Under the pieces are notes generated by a model, which saw nothing but the letters and a program-made list of their open reading frames with translations, was not told the origin of the DNA and did not search any database. A stretch of 64,000 nt of DNA, from NCBI GenBank assembly GCA_012932295.1, contig JAAONU010000001.1:35371449-35435448 (forward strand), read 5' to 3'. The position numbers were made by a program, and so were the translations under genes. Below are positions 42,401-54,400 of this stretch, in pieces. The stretch comes from Cyclina sinensis. Taxonomy: Eukaryota > Mollusca > Bivalvia > Venerida > Veneridae. Within the stretch, counting starts at the first letter, position 1. Each line of letters starts with the position of its first letter.

Positions 42401-45400
42401 TCAGAGCTACACTTGCCCACAATGTACAGTTACAATGTCTTAATAAGATTATTTGAAAGTTGCACACAGACATAAAAGTCTAAAATTTAGCACTAATAAG
42501 TTTTAGTAATATCATAAATAAGATCATTTTTTCACTGGTCATACTAGAACTTCACTGGCATGTATGATAATGAAGGGTGTTCCATAAATAATAGGACTGC
42601 TGTGTTATTTTGTGAAAATTATGCAATATTTACATTAAACTATGTCATATTGGTAAAATGAACCATGAATCATGCCACAGATAAAATAAACCTAATTCAT
42701 ACACTGACATTTGTGTGATGTATATTGCTTTGCAGAGATAATTTCACTTTGACTGGCAAATGAGTAGACAATGTGCATGAAATTAGGGTCTTTTTTAAAG
42801 GTAGGTCATAGTAATGAACTTTTAGACGCAATTTGCAAGAATGGGTTATTGTCAATAATGATACTTATGATGTTGTGTTTTTATTTTTAGAAATCTGCAA
42901 AGCTGGTAACTACTTTGATGAAGAAGAAAATGTGTGCAAACCTTGTGCAAGACATTTCTATCAGCATGAAGACGGCATTAACTTCTGCTATCCATGTGAC
43001 AAAGAGTACAAAACTGTGGGCGAGGGATCAGATAGTGGTGCTGATTGTAAAGGTATCATTTTAATGTGGTTCCATTTTTATCCCCCCTGAAGGGTGAGTG
43101 TACAGTTGCCACATCACACAGTCTGTCTATCCATCTGTCCTTCCATCTGTCTATCAGCCTTGCTTTTTTATCTCTAAGACCCATGAAGAGACAAATTTGA
43201 AACTCCATGTATGAAATAAGTTCACAAGATCCATAAGTTCATTGACATTTTTTTAGTTGTTTCCATTTGTTAATTTTTGTAGAGGATTTTTGTCTTGACC
43301 TTTAGTACAAGAACTTTGAAGATACAGACTTGAAATTTCATAATAGGACAGGTCTCATAGAAAGTATAACTATCCATTAACAATTTATCATTTTTTTCTC
43401 CTTTGTTAACTCTCTTTTTTCTTTTTTGATTGTTTGCTGGAATATTACATGACCCTAGAAAACAGAGACTTGAAACTTCATGTATGGATAGATTCCTTAA
43501 AGGAAGGGGGCAGTGTACAAGAACTGTAATTCTCTGTTTAGAGTTATTCCTCTTTGTTTATTATCATAATAAAAATTAAAGTTATATGAACCTAGAAACC
43601 CACTGTCTGTTGAATCATGATGCACTTTGGTAAACATTGGTCATATTTCGTGAACCAGTATTCTGTTGGTGGAAAGATATCATTGCCTTATTACCTTTCA
43701 ATGCTGTCCTGTGAGAAAATATTTGTCTCAGTGCAAGCTGTTCAACAAATTTTATGGTATTGAATATTTGGAATAGACTTCGAGTTTTTATCTCAGACTA
43801 GAATCATTGAGTTGGTCCATGGCTTAGATGATTCTAGTCAATGTGATGATAGTCAAAATAGAAAGATTGTGGCAGGCACTTATTGTAAATCTACAATAGT
43901 CGAATAAGTCTTCCATTACAGTAGTTTTTACAGAAGACTTGTTACCACCATTACAGTGACAGGTCTGTTGTCACTAAACTTCTCTGATACTATATTCATA
44001 ATTGGGCAAGGATTAAAGCCCTTGACTTCAGATCAGTTTCATATTGAATGTTAATAGTCTGTAAGAAACAAGACACATTCTCTCAGTCACAGTTAAATAA
44101 TACTTGACAAAGTTCTGTTTATAATGTTCCTCAGTAAGAGCAAAATTTTGATAATCTGACCTTACTCTGTCCCAATGAGTGATAGTAGAATCCTGTATCC
44201 TGAATTCTGGTTTATACTATGTATAATAAAAAAATATATAGAGGATATTCAAGTTTTTTCTATAAATACGGGATTTATTTTCATCGAGTGGTATGAAAAT
44301 AAATATTTCATTAGTGGCGATAGCCACGAGTGAAATATGATAATTTTCATACCATGAGATAAAAATAAATCCCGTATCTATAGAAAAATCTTGAATTTTC
44401 TGTTTATTATATACTTTTCTCTTTTTTGACCTTAAGATTCGAAAAAATTCCCCTTTAATTTAGTGTATTGGCTGAATTTAGAAGAAAGTAGTCCGGCAAG
44501 CCACCAGTGAAAATACGGAAAATATGTTTCACTGCAGTGAAAAATAAATTTTTACAGTGAAAATACGGAAAATGAAAATACGCAATTTATTTCATCAATA
44601 TTTCTCAATATTTCATTTATAAGTATATAATAAACCAATGTTATTCCTGTATTATAGCTGATTGTCCCCCTGGAGAGGAACGTAGTGCAGAAACAGGGCT
44701 GTGCAATATATGTGAGCGTGGCTACTGGAGAAGTCTGGAATATGATGACTGTCAGATGTGCCCTGTAAATACTACAACTTTCAAAGACCAGCATGCTAAA
44801 ACTATGCTGGACTGTGAAATGGGTATGTTATGATATTGTTTGTTCCTAATTTCATAAATAAATCTTAATTGGTTAAGTTAACTAAATGATGTCAGTAATT
44901 TAGAGGTTGTAGGATGGATTCCTGTTTCTGTTCTAATTTTTCAAGATAAGAAATTGGTAGTGTGTCATATTGCTATGGAGTCTGGAACTTTCAAGGGTAA
45001 GCAGTAGGGTACCCTGTCCACATTCACTGGAATATGGTTGAAGGGCAGTAAATATTAAACCAGCACCCAGATTACTGTAGATCTGGTGAAGTATAACTAA
45101 ATTCTTTTGAGCTGCTACAGTACAAGTAAATCTTTGACAAAGCAGGAAAACTTCAGTGTCAGAAAGTGAAAAAAAACAACATATTTTATCAGAAGAACCA
45201 GTGGCTTTTACATATGAAAGACTAAGTAAGTAAATATAGGCAGGCAAGGCTCTGGAAATTTTCAAATATCAAAATGTCCTAGATTCTCCATCTGCGGCCC
45301 CCTCCATGAAAGACATGAAAATAAAATAGTCAGAAAACAATGTTTAACATTTGTATGCCTAATACATCATTTCAAGGCTTTTTCTCCAATTTGAAAACAC

Positions 45401-48400
45401 GAACAGTTTATCATTAATGCTTACCTTAATTGGTTTGTTGACACTGCAAAAAAACGTTTTGTTAAAAAATAAAGTTTGAAAGAAGTGTAAATTTCATAAG
45501 ATTTTGATTTTTAATAGGGGTTAACAATCAGTTGAGTAGCTACCAGTCAAGCTTACTTATTGACATGTTAATCAGTTAATTGGTGATAACTGCCTTGGGT
45601 CATCTATTTATCTATTTGAGCTTGTTTATCATCGGTACCGGTTGCCCATATGACCAACGCCCCCTGAAGTGATTAGTTATTTTATGTTGTGGGTGTAGTG
45701 CAAGATACAGAAAGCATCCCATTCCGGAGACAACCCTGGTTCTTTTACATGCTCAGTGTATAGCACAGATGCATGGGATCTCAGTTTAACATCTCATCCG
45801 AAAGACTATTAGTAATGTTAGTTGAGGAGCAGGGGATTGAACTCAGGACCCCTGGTTTACCAGTCAGGTGGGTTACCACTGGACCACATTTGCTCCTTGG
45901 GTCACTGGTTGTGATGGCAATTTTATGGGTTTATTATAGGTGTAAAGGACTGCGTTATGGACCAATTGGAATTGAGGTGTGAAATATCAGCATTTTAATG
46001 ACAAGTTATACTTAAAACTGATTATTTTAAAAGAAATATTAAAGACTGATTATTTTAGAAGTTTTGGACAAAATTGATCCAGGAAGCTGAAGTTCAGTTA
46101 AAACTAACAAATTTTCAGTTTTCCTGAGCCTTGTAGTCAGGGATGTACATTACCTGTGAATTAGGGATATTCTTGGGCACATTTGTTATAGGAAATGATT
46201 ATAATTGGTAACATGTATATAACAGAAAACTGCTTTCATTGTCATTTTCTTTACTGTAGACATTTGTGAACTTGGTTACTACTTTGATGTTGTCGAGGAG
46301 GAATGTTTACCATGTTCGTTAGGCTACTACCAAGATGAACTGTATATGCTAAGTTGTAAAACATGTAGGGGAAACACCACCACCAGAGAAGTTGGCACAG
46401 CAGACCCAGACACATGTGAATGTAAGTTTCTTGTTTGAAATTAATATACAATCCATAATATATACCAGTAAGCTACATTTTCTTTGTTTCCATTTGCCTT
46501 TACACTGCAGAAGTCTTAAGGGCCCTGCCATTTTACTTCAGTGCTAGTACTTTGTTACCCAACTGCACACACATTTGAAATTGCAATATAAGTTAATCAT
46601 TTATTTCAATCAGTGATTATTAAACTGAATTGTGTTTTATATAAGACACTTATGAAAATGTTATGGATATTTGATATTTTAGTTTACAGTTAAACTTATT
46701 TAATTAACAAAAAAAAAGATAGTTTGTAATTCCCAACTTGTGTTCAAAGGTATTGCTAAATTGCAACATTGATGCTTTAATCAATATATCAGAGTGTTTT
46801 TATGGAAGGTGTCTTCCTTTTTGAAACATTATTATTGGTGACTTTGATGAGCAAGTAACAAGAATTTTAATTCTTGGTTAAATGTCAGTTTCCAGTACAA
46901 TGCAAGACAAATACTTTTAAGAGAATAAACGACGAATCTTTTTCTCTCTTAGTCTACTGTGCACCCGGATATCAAAGAAATGGAACGCAAGAGGTTTGTC
47001 TGATGTGTGAAAGGGGATACTTTAAGGACAATGTAGGAATGTCAAAGTTTGAAACCTGCAGACAGTGTCCATTTGGAACAACAGACATGCGGGGAGCTAC
47101 ATCAGCTGATAATTGCAGCATAGGTCAGTTCTAGTGATTATTGCAGCATAGGTCAGTTCTAGTAATAAATGAAGCATAGATCAGTTCTTATGATAATTGC
47201 AGCATAGGTCAGTTCAAGTGATAATTGCAGCATAGGTCAGTTCTAGTGATTATTTTAGCATAGGTCAGTTCTAGTGATTAATGCAGCATAGGTCAGTTCT
47301 AGTGATTATTGCAGCATAGATCAGTTCTAGTGATTATTGCAGCATAGATCAGATCTAGCGATTATTGCAGCATAGATCAATTCTTGTGATTATTTCAGCA
47401 TAGGTCAGTTCTAGTAATAAATGCAGCAAAGATCAGTTCTAGTGATTTTTGCAGCATAGGTCAGTTCTAGTAATAAATGCAGCATAGGTCAGTTCTAGTG
47501 ATTATTGCAGCAAAGGTCAGTTCTAGTAATAAATGAAGCATAGGTCAGTTCTAGTGATTATTGCAGCATAGGTCAGTTCTAGTGATTTTTGCAGCATATG
47601 TCAGTTATAGTTATGAATGCTGCATAGGTCAGTTCTAGTGATTATTGCAGCATAGGTCAGTTCTAGTGATTGTTGCAGCATAGGTCAGTTCTAGTGATTA
47701 TTGCAGCATAGGTCAGTTCTAGTAATAAATGCAGCATAGATCAGTTCTAGTAATAAATGCACCATAGATCAGTTCTAATAATAAATGCAGCATAGGTCAG
47801 TTCTAGTAATAAATGCAGCATAGATCAGTTCTAGTGATAATTGCAGCATAGGTCAGTTCTAGTGATTATTGCAGCATAGATCAGTTCTAGTAATAAATGC
47901 AGCATAGGTCAGTTCTAGTGATTATTGCAGCATAGGTATGTTCTAGTAATAAATGCAGCATAGGTCAGTTCTAGTGATTATTGCAGCATAGGTCAGTTCT
48001 AGTGATTATTGCAGCATAGGTCAGTTCTAGTGATTATTGCAGCATAGATCAGTTCTAGTAATAAATGCAGCATAGGTCAGTTCTAGTGATTATTGCAGCA
48101 AAGGTCAGTTCTAGTGATTATTGCAGAATAGATCAGTTCTAGTAATAAATGCAGCATAGGTCAGTTCTAGTGATTATTGCAGCATAGGTCTGTTCTAGTA
48201 ATAAATGCAGCATAGGTCAGTTCTAGTGATTATTGCAGCATAGGTCAGTTCTAGTGATTATTACAGCATATGTCAGTTCTAGTGATTAGTGCAGCATATG
48301 TCAGTTCTAGTAATAAATGCAGCATAGATCAGTTCTAGTAATAAATGCAGCATAGGTCAGTTATAGTGATTATTGCAACATTGGTCAGTTCTAGTAATAA

Positions 48401-51400
48401 ATGAAGCATAGATCAGTTCTAGTAATAAATGCAGCATAGGTCAGTTCTAGTAATAAATGCAGCATAGATCAGTTCTAGTAATAAATGCAGCATATGTCAG
48501 TTCTAGTGATTATTGCAGCATAGGTCAGTTCTGGTGATTGTTGCAGCATAGGTCAGTTCTAGTAATAAATGCAGCATAGGTTAGTTCTAGTGATTATTGC
48601 AGCATAGGTCAGTTCTAGTGATAATCGGAGCTTAGGTCAGTTCTAGTGATAATTGCAGCTTAGGTCAGTTGTTTCGAATAAACGTTAAGTTTGAGTATTT
48701 ATTGTACTGTTAGGATTAAAAGAAATTCAAAAATAAATAAAAAGTGTAACTTTGACTCTGACAGACCAACAGATTGTTTTTGTATCATTAGCGGAATTGA
48801 TAAGCATATCAGAGAATACAGTGAGGAGCAATAATCACTCTTCACTGGTCTCTATTTCAACTTTCAAATTAGAATTCTAACACGATATGAAATATTTCCT
48901 ATATGATCATAATGGGAAATGCTTGTTAATTAAAAATAACAATATTTATATTGAATACCAAAAAATGCAAAAAGTGTGCCAAACGTTATAACTACGTAAC
49001 ATTGTCACATTAGTAAAATGACGTCCTGAGCTATCTCGAGTAGTCATTCTTTGTATATATGTTTAATTTAATAGTGTTTTTGATGCAACATACTGTTCTT
49101 TGTTGTGATTTCAAAAAGTATGAGTCTAGAAAATTGTTATCAATGCAGTTGTAACTGATGCTAAACTAAAGAAAAACAGAAACCGCATTATTAGCCAAAT
49201 TCCCTCGCTTTTGCCAGTGGGATGTAAATTGTACCGGCAAGGAACCGAATGCTCACAACTGAAGATTGAAGAACACAAAATGTAGTTCAAATTTCTTCAT
49301 GATTAGAATCAAAATAATGAATACGTTTCTATATGGACCGTCATTCGGATGCTGAAAATTAAATCACTCGTTCTTTGATATGCTTTTTTTTCCTTTTTAT
49401 ATTCAGCCATTTGTAGTGCAGGTCAGTTCATTAATAGTGAAAAGGATTGTGATGATTGCCCCTTGGACTATTTCTCTAACATTGAGCTGCCCTCAACACA
49501 GACCACATGTTTACCCTGTAACAGTTTAAGTGAATGTGACGACTGTGATGAGCTGTATGGAACTATGGGTACAGGTTCAACTTCAGACCAGTGTATGAGT
49601 AAGTAGGCATTAGCTTGTCCATGAATTTCAGGATTAACCAAACTAATGCAGCTCTTAATAATAATCTATGTTTAGAGGCAAACTGCTGTTGATTCCATGT
49701 CATGTGCTGTTGGTTTTGAAGCTAACCTTTAATTTAATGATACAGAGAACCACACTGTTTTCAGTTGACTGTACTAGTTTTTTAGCAAAAAGGTGGCTAT
49801 GGCTTCAGAGGCTATCACTGTTTAGTACATACAATGAAACTGAATTGATTTATTACAGATTACATTTGAAGTTATTTTCAAATCTTTGGTATATGTAACT
49901 ATAGCATTATTTGCTTGGAGTACAATTTATTAAGTACAGCTAGCTCATTCTGTTTTTGGAGCCAAGGAAATAGGTTATGTAATTACTGGTACTAAAATTA
50001 AATTGGACTCTTTGAGGTCAAGCAGCAAATATATACCACTTTACATAGAGAGTTTTACTATTTATTCTAGGATACTGTCCTGCTGGTGAATTCTTGAATG
50101 GTGCTGTTTGTGACCTGTGTGTCCGTGGCTATTACAAGGATAATTCAGGCAACACACGATTTCAAAATTGCACAAAGTGTCCAGACAAAGATGGCAGTGA
50201 AATGACAACAGATATGGATGGGGCAGAGGATGTGGCAAAATGTAGTGTCTGTAAGTTAACATTTGTATTCTCTTGCAAACTATGTTTTAACCTTGACCTG
50301 CTAACAGCAGAAACTGTTGTTGCTGTTATGCAGTGCAATCCATCATCATCCTGATTCTCAATGATCACTTTTTCAGTCAGTAATGTTTTCATTGGTATTC
50401 CTTAAAATGATAAATGGGACATTCAGTATTGAAAGATGAATGAATCTATGAACAATTTTAAAACTAAGCAGGAAAGTGGTGCATGAAGGATTAAAAACTT
50501 GCTTGATCAGTTGTCTAAATGGTTTTCAAATGGTTCTTTGCAGAGTGATAACAGGCATTCTGCTTCAGCAGTTTTATTCAGATTTACAAGAATCTCATTG
50601 CTTCAACAGTTTTACCCAGATTTACAAGAATCTCATGGCTATATTAGTTTTTCTAAGATTTACAAGAATCTCGTGGCGAGCACAAGCAAGCAAGCTTATT
50701 ATTGCGATCTTGTTGGATTGTGGCAAGCATGTGACTGCAAGCTTATATTTGTTGCAAGCTTGCGCAAACTTTGAATGGAATGGGTGCAAACTTCATAAGC
50801 TTGCAAGGTCTAATGTGAGGTTGTGGCGAGCTTGAGGTGAACTTGTTGCAAGCTTGCATTTTGGTTTGGGGGCTTCGGTTGTTTTACTTAGATTAACAAG
50901 AAACTCATGTTTTAAGCAGTTTTACTAAGATGAAGAAGAATCTCATCGCTCAGTAGTTATGTCTCGTCTCCTCTAGGGGAGACATATTGTTTTTGCCCTG
51001 TCTGTCAGTCTGTCTGTTCATCTGTCACACTACATTTCTGTTCAATTACTAGAGTACTTTTTTACCTAGAGTTTCAAACTTCATAGGGTAATTGCCCTTT
51101 TTGAGTTTGGGTCAAAGGTCAAGGTCACTGTAACCTTAAATGTGAAAATGGTTTCTGCTCAATTACTCAAGTTCTATTTGACCTAATGTCTTCAAACTTC
51201 ATAGGATGACTGTCCTTATTGAGTTCCAGAAGCCTAAGTCAAAGGTCAAGGTCACAGTGATCATATATGTAAAAATTGGTTTCGGCTCAATAAGTGGAGT
51301 GCCATTTGGCACAGAGTCTTGAAACTTCGTATAGTGATTCCCCTCAATGATTAGAAGAAGCCTATTGATTTTGGGGGTCAGGTGGTCAAAGGTCAAGGTC

Positions 51401-54400
51401 ACAGTGATCTTTAATTTGAAATTGTTTTTGGCTTAATAACTTAAGCTCTATTTGACCCAGTGTCTTCAAACTTCATAGGAAGATTGTCCTTGATGAGTAA
51501 AAGAGGCATATTTTTGGGGGGCTTAGCTGATCAAAGATCCAGGTCACAATAACCTTTAATACAAAGATGGTTTGTGCTGGGGAAGACATGTGTTTTTTTT
51601 TTTTTTACAAAAACATCTAGTTTATATTTAGATTTACAAGAATCTCATGGCTTCAGTAGTTTTCTTTTGATTTGTAAGAATGTACATGTATAGGGTTAAG
51701 AAGATTTAGATATATTTACAAGTATTTCATGGTTTCAGAAGATTTGCTTAGATGAATGAGAACCTCCATGGCTTCAGCAGTCTTGCTAAGATTTACTAGA
51801 ATCTCATTGCCTCAATTGATTTGCTTAGATATGTGAGAATTACATGGTTTAAGTAGATTTACTTAGGTTTACAAGAATCTCATGGTTTTAGAATCTGGCT
51901 TAGATGTATGAGAATCACAATGGTCATGGCTTAAGTAGATTTGCTTAGGTTTACAAGAATTTAATAGCTTCAGTAGTTTTCATTATAAAAATATGGTTCA
52001 AGCAATTTCAGTATTCACTTATGAGAGTCACTTTGCATCAGTTGTTTACCAGTACTTGTACAAATTTCATGGCTTGAGCAGTTTCACTTTTGAGCAGGGC
52101 CAGATCCAGAAATTTTTTGACTGGGGGGGCTTGGGGGAAGGCACAGATTGGGATGACCCCCTTCCATATTGGTGGGGTGGGGGGGGGGGTTCTAAAAAGG
52201 TGGAGTAAATGGCTCATTTTGGTGCATTTTAGGCATAAAAATATAATGAAATTTGTGTGAGAATTTAAAAGAAATATACTGGTATTCTTTGAAATGTTCA
52301 ACTAAAACAAAAAACAAAATACGGTATGACAAGTTTTAACTTCTTTAATTTTATATTTATAAAGTCCTCTGAAACAAATAATTCATCAGTAAATTAATTG
52401 GCATAACAAATAACAATGTCATCACAATATCATCTCATCAGGCAACTGATCATAGTCAGCAGACGCTCATTTAACAACTTTATCAAATACGTCAAGGTTA
52501 ATAAACGTTTGAAAGCTATTTATCATAATCAGTCTGGAGAACTCTGGGATAATCCATGCCAACGATTATACGGTACATTGTATAATATACACGGCTAGTT
52601 TGTTATCAGTTGTTATGCAATATTGCAGTCTGTTGCAAATTGAAAGGTTGATTGTGTTTCTGTTACGAGGTGAAAAGAGCTTAAAAAATGTTTTAGAGTA
52701 TTTTTCAAAAATGCTTTTATTTTTTTACAAATGGGCCAGCTGGGCCCCCCCCCCCCCCAGTTAATCTGTGCCTGTTTGAGAATCATATGGTTTTAGTATA
52801 TTTGCTTAGGTTTACAAAAAAAAAAATCATGGCTTCAGCAATACTAGTTTCACTTTTGAGAATCATATGCCTTTAGAAGATTTGCTTAGGTTTACAAAGA
52901 AGTCTGTGGCTTCAGCAGTACTAATTCACTTATGAGAATCATATGGCTTTAGTAGATTTGCTTAGGTTTACAAAGAAGTTTGTGGCTTCAGCAGTACTAG
53001 TTTCACTTATGAGAATCATATGGCTTTAGTAGATTTGCTTAGGTTTACAAAGAAGTCTGTGGCTTCAACAGTACTAGTTTTACTTATGAGAATCATATGG
53101 CTTTAGTAGACTTGCTTAGGTTTACAAAGAATATCATGGCCTCAGCAGTTTTACTTAAGGTTTTTGAGAATGTCTTGTCTCATATTATATTAGTGACATT
53201 GAAAAGCTTTTTCAAGAGGTTAGTGTAGGATATCTTGTATGGAAGCTTGCATAAAAACCAATTTGTCTATCCCACTAATGAAAATTCTGTTAATGGTTTA
53301 CAATATTAATCAGTGGAAGGTAGTAATTTGATTATGAAATGAAATTGTTTGAATTATGGGTCAGGAAATGGAATAATTTCCCCTTATACATGTGTTTAGT
53401 GTTTCCTTAACATGTGTTATAACTATAAGGCATATAGATCATATGTAAATAAGTAATTACAGTGAAACAAAGATCATTTACACCTCCAGACAGAAAACTT
53501 ATTTTAAACAAGTACCATATTAAGATCATTTATAGCATAGGTTTTCTCCTTGTTTTACAAAATGTTCTGACACACGTTAATGTTTAAATATTGCAGATAA
53601 GTGCCCCGCCGGTTCAATTCATACGAGTACAGGCTGTAAGAAGTGTGAGTTGAATACTTACCAGACAAAAGAACACCCATTGTCAACAGACACATGCATG
53701 CCATGCCAGCCAAAAAATGGATTAATTACAAATACAAGAAGTACAGGAACTGTGAGCCCAGAAGACTGTCTACGTAAGTTCAATGTAAACTAACCCATAA
53801 GCAAATGTTGGTGAAATTTAAAGTATTCTTTCAATTTTTGTTGGTTTTTTTTGAAAGCTATTGGATTTTTGTGTCACCCTTTCGAAGAAACAGCGATACA
53901 AAGGGATTGCTTTGTTCGTTGGTCCGTCACAAAAAGTTAACATTGGCTATAACTTTGCCATTTCATTAAATTTCCTCATCAGACTTTCAAACTATATTGC
54001 TTACAACAACAGGGTTGTGATGATGCCAAAATCTTTAGGTCAAGGTCACATTTGACAGAGTTATGCCCCTTTTTATACTTGGATTTTGTCATGAAAACTT
54101 AACATTGGCTTTAACTATGCCATTTCTTAATATTTCTTCTTCAAACTTTCCAGTAGTAATGCTTACAGTTGCATCGCTTATGACATAGTGATCGCTTTGT
54201 CCGTCTGTCCGTCAGTCCGTCCGTCACATAAACTTAATGTTTGCTATAACTTTGCAATTTTTAACAATTTTTTCATCAAATTTATAGATTATATTTCTTC
54301 TGGTTGTGACTTAGCCAAAATGTATAGTTGGTCAAGGTCACATTTTAAATACTTATGCCCCTTTTTGTACTTGGACTAGCATGCTGTCTTTTCCAGCAAG

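Larger units (their letters stand above)
50560..53170. repeat. ~37-40-bp minisatellite split by two nested insertions (intron 30)
   Basis: Units of the type TTAGATTTACAAGAATCTCA followed by TGGCTTCAGCAGTTT occur at 50560-50960, 51600-52088 and 52780-53170. In the last segment a ~78-bp dimer dominates (GAGAATCATATGGCTTTAG, CTTAGGTTTACAAAGAAG). Elements at 50961-51615 and 52095-52774 interrupt it. A GCTTGCAAGC-rich stretch lies at 50680-50870. Confidence 0.75.

Noticed and set aside
44933..45265. 110-codon minus-strand ORF in intron 26
   Set aside because: No recognisable domain, within ordinary intron sequence.
45840..45895. tRNA gene on the minus strand
   Set aside because: A and B boxes are present, but the region is embedded in a longer element with SINE core, tail and target duplication, so it is a SINE head.
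47124..48675. CRISPR-like regular 28-bp array
   Set aside because: There are no spacers between repeats, the DNA is eukaryotic, and the unit is explained by the exon 28 end plus donor.
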